NCBI RefSeq assembly: GCF_020923435.1
Contig: NZ_CP087263.1
Coordinates: 186,001-250,000, forward strand
Reading direction: 5' to 3'
Length of the DNA stretch: 64,000 nt
Source of the DNA: Brevibacillus humidisoli
Lineage (GTDB): Bacteria; Bacillota; Bacilli; Brevibacillales; Brevibacillaceae
The notes beneath the pieces are model-generated. The model was given only the letters and a program-made list of their open reading frames with translations, had not been told where the DNA came from and searched no databases. A program made the translations under genes and the position numbers. Positions 60,578 through 64,000 of the stretch are shown piece after piece. Each line of letters opens with the position of its first letter. Within the stretch, counting starts at the first letter, position 1.

Positions 60578-61576
60578 TTACTTTACGCCTTTTTCGTCGT
60601 AGTATTTCTGCGCGCCAGGGTGAACCGGCAAACTGATTCCTTGCAGTGCATTTTCAGCCTTGATTGCTTCTTTCTTCGCAGGCAGTTTGTCCGTATTCTC
60701 AAAGATCGCCTTTGTTGCTTTGTATACCAGATCTTCGCTCAGATCGCTTTTCACGACCAGGATCGCTCGTACGGAAACTGTTTTCACATCATCCGGCACC
60801 GTTTGATAGGTGTTGCCCGGGATAGTCTCCTCGACGTAGTACGGATACTTTTCAATCAGCGATGCGATCTTGTCAGCGTCAAGCGGGATTACTTTAACTC
60901 CCTTGGTAGCAGCCAGCTCAGTGATGGCGGCTGTTGGCGCACCTGCCGTTTGGAAAGCGGCGTCCAATTGGCCGTCCTGAATCGCTTTGGAAGAGTCAGA
61001 GAACGAGAGACGCTGCAGCTCCAGATCTTCGAAGGTCATGCCGTACGCTTCCAGGATTTGTTGAGCGTTGGCTTCCGTACCGCTCCCGGGAGAACCTACA
61101 GAAACGCGTTTTCCTTTCAGGTCGGCAACGCTGTTGATGTTGCTGTCAGCAGCCACCACGATCTGTACGGTTTCGTTATACAATGCGCCAAGTGCCTGGA
61201 AGTTCTCGATTTTGCCGTCTTCCTGGAACATGTTGACGCCTTTGCTGGCATAGTCGGCAATGTCACCTTGCACAAACGCGATGTGGGCATCCCCGTCTTT
61301 GATCAGGCGCATGTTCTCAGCGGAAGCACCAGTTACTTCAGCCGTAGTGGCGATACCAGTCGCTTCTTTGATTTGCTCTGCCATCGCGCCGCCGAGCGGA
61401 TAGTACGTACCGCCTGTACCACCAGTTGCGATTACCATCTGCGACGGATCGCCGCTTCCGGCGTTGCCGCCCTCGCCACCGCCGGCGTTGCCGCCGCCGT
61501 TACCACTGCCGCAAGCAGCGAGCAGAGCCATGCTGGCCATCACGATGGATGCTAACATCAGTTTTGCTTTTTTCAA
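60578..61576 (-). CDS. TAXI-family TRAP solute-binding lipoprotein
   Basis: A 332-residue lipoprotein that captures substrate outside the membrane. Seen: signal peptide MKKAKLMLASIVMASMALLA with lipobox LLAAC (Cys about residue 22), a Gly/Asn-rich linker, and the binding fold (VIATGGTGGTYYPLGGAMAE, TEVTGASAENMRLI-like AEVTGASAENMRLI, SVGSPGSGTEANA). The TTG at 61576 has AAGGGGGGC upstream. It heads the operon TAXI binding protein - DUF1850 - fused permease. No terminator between the genes. Confidence 0.93.
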   Translation of the reverse strand: MKKAKLMLASIVMASMALLAACGSGNGGGNAGGGEGGNAGSGDPSQMVIATGGTGGTYYPLGGAMAEQIKEATGIATTAEVTGASAENMRLIKDGDAHIAFVQGDIADYASKGVNMFQEDGKIENFQALGALYNETVQIVVAADSNINSVADLKGKRVSVGSPGSGTEANAQQILEAYGMTFEDLELQRLSFSDSSKAIQDGQLDAAFQTAGAPTAAITELAATKGVKVIPLDADKIASLIEKYPYYVEETIPGNTYQTVPDDVKTVSVRAILVVKSDLSEDLVYKATKAIFENTDKLPAKKEAIKAENALQGISLPVHPGAQKYYDEKGVK

Positions 61577-61775
61577 GATAAGCCCCCCTTTTTTTCTTTA
61601 AGCGGTTCCTCAAGAGCATAAAGAAACCATTCTGAAATATATGATACGAGTTTCTCATGTAAACCTACAGAAACCTACAAAAAGTTAAAAGAAAAAGATA
61701 AGGGAAGCAGATGAGGACAGGCGACGGGAATGTGGTATGATGAATGTATTGATCGACAAAGGAGGAACACAAGGC

Positions 61776-62837
61776 GTGCAGGGGAAGCCGATCAGAAACC
61801 CGTGGCAGTTGATGTACCGGGTATACCGCCACGTCAACCCTCAATTGGAGAGGGATTTTTCAGCTTGGTATCGTCGGGCTGAACAGATGCCCGACCCCGA
61901 ACTGAGAAAGCAGGCACTGGCCAGTATGAATACAAAAAAGTTCCATTGCCAAGGAGGAGCCGTCTACGCAGCCCAGGCGATTCCACATGTACATAACCTG
62001 GTTCCGCTGATTGTGGCTTACCAGACGATCAGCGACTATCTGGATAATCTGTGCGACCGAAGCACCTCACTGGACCCGGCAGATTTTCGACAGCTTCATC
62101 TGTCGATGCAGGACGCCCTTACGCCAGGGGCACCACTGCGGGATTATTATAGCTATCGAGAGCAAAAAGATGACGGAGGATTTTTGGCTGACCTCGTTCG
62201 AAGCTGTCAGGAAAAGGTGGCGTCTCTTCCGTCTTATCCGATCGTGCAGGAACGCGTGCTGGAACTCTCCCGTTTGTACAGTGATTTACAGGTCTACAAG
62301 CACATCGCTCACGATCAGCGGGAGGCGAAACTGCTCGCCTGGTGGGAGCAGTACCGTCCTATGTATCCTCAGCTGCACTGGCAGGAATTCGCGGCGGTGA
62401 CCGGCTCTACGATTGGCATTTTTGCGTTGTTCTGTCTCGCTACTCAGCCCGAGCTGCCGAAGAGCCAGGCGCAGGCCATCGACTCTGCTTATTTTCCGTG
62501 GATCTGCGGCTTGCACATCCTGCTCGATTACTTGATCGATTTGGAAGAAGATCGTGTCGGGGGCGATCTTAACTTTGTCAGCTACTATCAGAGCCAAGAG
62601 GAAGCTATCGAGCGACTGCAGTATTTTTTGGATCAGGCGACAGTGAGTGTTCACGATCTGCCCAATCCGGTGTTCCATCGTCTGATCGTCAATGGACTGG
62701 TTGCTTTTTACCTGGTCGATCGCAAGGTGAATCGCGATCAGCCGCAAATCTATACCATCGCCAAACAGTTGATGAAACGAGCCAACAGCATGGCAACCTT
62801 CTTTTTCTACTTAAACAGCCTGCTCGTCCGGCGTTAG
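61776..62837 (+). CDS. ytpB: Tetraprenyl-beta-curcumene synthase (YtpB family)
   Basis: A 353-residue terpene synthase (DUF2600) that makes C35 tetraprenyl-curcumene from heptaprenyl diphosphate in Bacillus; such C35 terpenes are linked to spore and stress traits. Seen: NPWQLMYRVYRHVNPQLERD, KKFHCQGGAVYAAQAI, TISDYLDNLCDRST, HILLDYLIDLEEDRVGGDLN (an Asp-rich, Mg-binding-like segment) and LMKRANSMATFFFYLN. The usual DDxxD motif is not obvious, as in the family. The GTG at 61776 has AAAGGAGG upstream; an ATG start upstream at 61737 precedes the ribosome site. The partner terpene cyclase is not adjacent. Confidence 0.92.
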   Translation: MQGKPIRNPWQLMYRVYRHVNPQLERDFSAWYRRAEQMPDPELRKQALASMNTKKFHCQGGAVYAAQAIPHVHNLVPLIVAYQTISDYLDNLCDRSTSLDPADFRQLHLSMQDALTPGAPLRDYYSYREQKDDGGFLADLVRSCQEKVASLPSYPIVQERVLELSRLYSDLQVYKHIAHDQREAKLLAWWEQYRPMYPQLHWQEFAAVTGSTIGIFALFCLATQPELPKSQAQAIDSAYFPWICGLHILLDYLIDLEEDRVGGDLNFVSYYQSQEEAIERLQYFLDQATVSVHDLPNPVFHRLIVNGLVAFYLVDRKVNRDQPQIYTIAKQLMKRANSMATFFFYLNSLLVRR

Positions 62838-63007
62838 CGCTGATGTTTCTTTTTGTAGCGAAATCCTCCACCCATGAGCAGTGTGGCAGCCAACAGAGAG
62901 AGGACAATACCGGCAGTGCTTCGTTCGCCGATGGAAATCCCGACTCCGATCAAACTGGCGGCCACACCAATGGCGAATCCGAGGGTAACGACTTGATAGC
63001 GGGTCAT
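62834..63007 (-). CDS. DUF5325 (YlaF-like) small membrane protein
   Basis: A 57-residue protein with two membrane helices: helix 1 (VVTLGFAIGVAASLIGVGI), a loop with GERSTAG, helix 2 (IVLSLLAATLLMGGGF) and a basic end (YKKKHQR). The GxxxxAER/GER loop and size recall YlaF/DUF5325 proteins of Bacilli, function unknown. CAAGGAGG lies seven to eight bases upstream of the ATG at 63007. Its stop overlaps the convergent ytpB stop by four bases. Confidence 0.72.
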   Translation of the reverse strand: MTRYQVVTLGFAIGVAASLIGVGISIGERSTAGIVLSLLAATLLMGGGFRYKKKHQR

Positions 63008-63191
63008 GGTTTCTACCTCCTTGCATGCACTGTCCTCATTATAGCCGATTCACGGGCTGGACAGTGCTTTTTCTTTGAAAATGTGGCGTAGAATGTAACG
63101 AACTACGGTGGTTCGGCATCCAAATCAGTAGGCAGGGGATAAAGAACAAGCTCGTCGCACAAAGTACCGAGAGAGGAGAGTGGAGAGCAGG

Positions 63192-64000
63192 ATGAAGTGG
63201 CTGCATGTGCTGGCAGGCGGATTGTTGCTGATGCAGACAGGTTGCGACCTGCCATGGCAACTGGGGGTAGGCGGAGATAAACCGTCGTCAGCAGAAATTC
63301 CCTACCAGGAGGAAATCGTCGCCGGGCGGCTGCACGTTCCGTGGGAACTGGTTGCTGCTCCTGACGGGCGTCTCTTCTTTACCGAACGGCCCGGTACGAT
63401 TCGCGTGATTCAGGATGGCAGAGTGCTGGAAGAAGCGCTCATTTCGTTTCCGGCTCCGTTTCTCAGCGAGGGCGAAGGAGGCCTGCTAGGGTTAGCTCTC
63501 GACCCGGACTTCGCCGATAATCACTATATGTACGCCTATCATTCCTATCGGCAAGGAGATGAGGTGAAAAACCGGGTGATTCGGCTGAAAGAAGCAGGAA
63601 ACAAGGTGCAAGTCGATCATGTGCTGCTGGACGACATCCCCGGTAATCTGTTTCACAACGGCGGCAGGATCAAAATCGGACCGGACGGCTATCTCTACAT
63701 CACTACTGGAGATGCGCAGGTTCCTGATCTGGCGCAAGATCCGTCCAGTCTGGCCGGAAAAATCCTGCGTATTGCTCTCGATGGAGAGATCCCCAGGGAC
63801 AATCCGTTCCCTGGTTCCCCTGTTTACAGTTTGGGCCATCGCAACCCACAAGGATTGGCCTGGCATCCGCAGACCGGAGAGCTGTACAGTTCCGAGCACG
63901 GGCAGTCGGCTCATGACGAGTTGAACCGGATCGTACCGGGGGCTAACTACGGCTGGCCGCTGATCGAGGGAGCAGGACGTGCTCGGCAGCTGCAAGCTCC
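63192..64000 (+). CDS. PQQ-dependent sugar dehydrogenase family lipoprotein, cut by window edge
   Basis: The frame from the ATG at 63192 (GAGAGGAGAG about 15 bases upstream and GGAGAGCAGG nearer) is open to the end of the window, 269 residues. Seen: a lipoprotein signal (MKWLHVLAGGLLLMQTGC, lipobox MQTGC) and the start of a six-bladed beta-propeller of the glucose/sorbosone dehydrogenase family: LHVPWELVAAPDGRLFFTER, GEGGLLGLALDPDF, HNGGRIKIGPDGYLYITTGD, and YSLGHRNPQGLAWHP with the family's catalytic-region His. The C-terminal part lies outside. Enzymes of the family oxidise sugars with PQQ, but Bacillus members (YliI-like) have uncertain substrates. Confidence 0.9.
   Translation, partial: MKWLHVLAGGLLLMQTGCDLPWQLGVGGDKPSSAEIPYQEEIVAGRLHVPWELVAAPDGRLFFTERPGTIRVIQDGRVLEEALISFPAPFLSEGEGGLLGLALDPDFADNHYMYAYHSYRQGDEVKNRVIRLKEAGNKVQVDHVLLDDIPGNLFHNGGRIKIGPDGYLYITTGDAQVPDLAQDPSSLAGKILRIALDGEIPRDNPFPGSPVYSLGHRNPQGLAWHPQTGELYSSEHGQSAHDELNRIVPGANYGWPLIEGAGRARQLQA

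Noticed and set aside
61455..61515. Gly/Asn-rich repeat in the TAXI lipoprotein gene
   Set aside because: Short low-complexity linker after the lipobox, common in lipoproteins; not a mobile or CRISPR-type repeat.
60560..61555. A 331-codon plus-strand frame opposite the TAXI lipoprotein gene
   Set aside because: No ribosome site or family motif; the minus-strand frame has a lipobox, a binding fold and operon context.

Overview
The window looks like chromosome of an endospore-forming Firmicute of the Paenibacillaceae, most like Brevibacillus. The basis is recognition of protein families (SpoVAC/AD/AE, a YjcZ-like peptide, YneQ- and YugN-like proteins, YtpB, B. subtilis-type MotAB), AAGGAGG-type ribosome sites, frequent GTG/TTG starts, and Firmicute control elements (cre, a TnrA/GlnR box, a LexA/DinR box, c-di-AMP and TPP riboswitches). 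No rRNA, tRNA, CRISPR array, insertion sequence or prophage was seen. Both ends cut a gene.

Layout. 1-5.8 kb: 3' part of a flavohemoglobin, spermidine synthase, a soluble sensor kinase, Dps, a decayed SDR gene, a membrane protein and an ArsR regulator. 6-10 kb: LytS/LytT two-component system next to CstA, resembling pyruvate-sensing BtsSR/BtsT modules. 10-19.3 kb: topoisomerase III, a surface 5'-nucleotidase with SLH repeats, YitT, hemolysin III, an oxalate decarboxylase pseudogene and a short YjcZ-like gene. 19.5-28 kb: BCCT osmolyte transporter, a divergent LysR/MFS pair with a palindromic operator, ZIP transporter, MotAB, and a fatty-acid transporter under a cre-overlapped promoter. 28-33.4 kb: a c-di-AMP riboswitch with a terminator, followed by ectA-ectB-ectC-ectD-aspartokinase. 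33.6-42.7 kb: small genes, a site-2 protease, phosphoglucose isomerase, a TPP riboswitch controlling thiO alone, a GH18 protein and NAD kinase. 42.7-47.2 kb: a holin-like toxin behind a LexA box, then an amt / DUF294 / exonuclease operon behind a TnrA/GlnR box. 47.3-50.4 kb: a second-type spoVA operon resembling spoVA2mob. 50.5-57 kb: a LysM-CAP protein, UppP, ribD-ribE-ribBA-ribH without a recognisable FMN riboswitch, and CvfB. 57-64 kb: a PrcB-like secreted protein, a TAXI-type TRAP operon, a YtpB terpene synthase and a truncated sugar dehydrogenase.

Themes. Osmotic adaptation is prominent: ectoine/hydroxyectoine synthesis with its own aspartokinase appears to be wired to c-di-AMP, and a betaine-type carrier lies nearby. 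Spore properties are the second theme (SpoVA, GH18, YjcZ). The most unusual regulatory arrangements are the c-di-AMP switch on the ectoine operon, with an aptamer strand copied exactly in the terminator, and the LexA box in front of a holin-like toxin.
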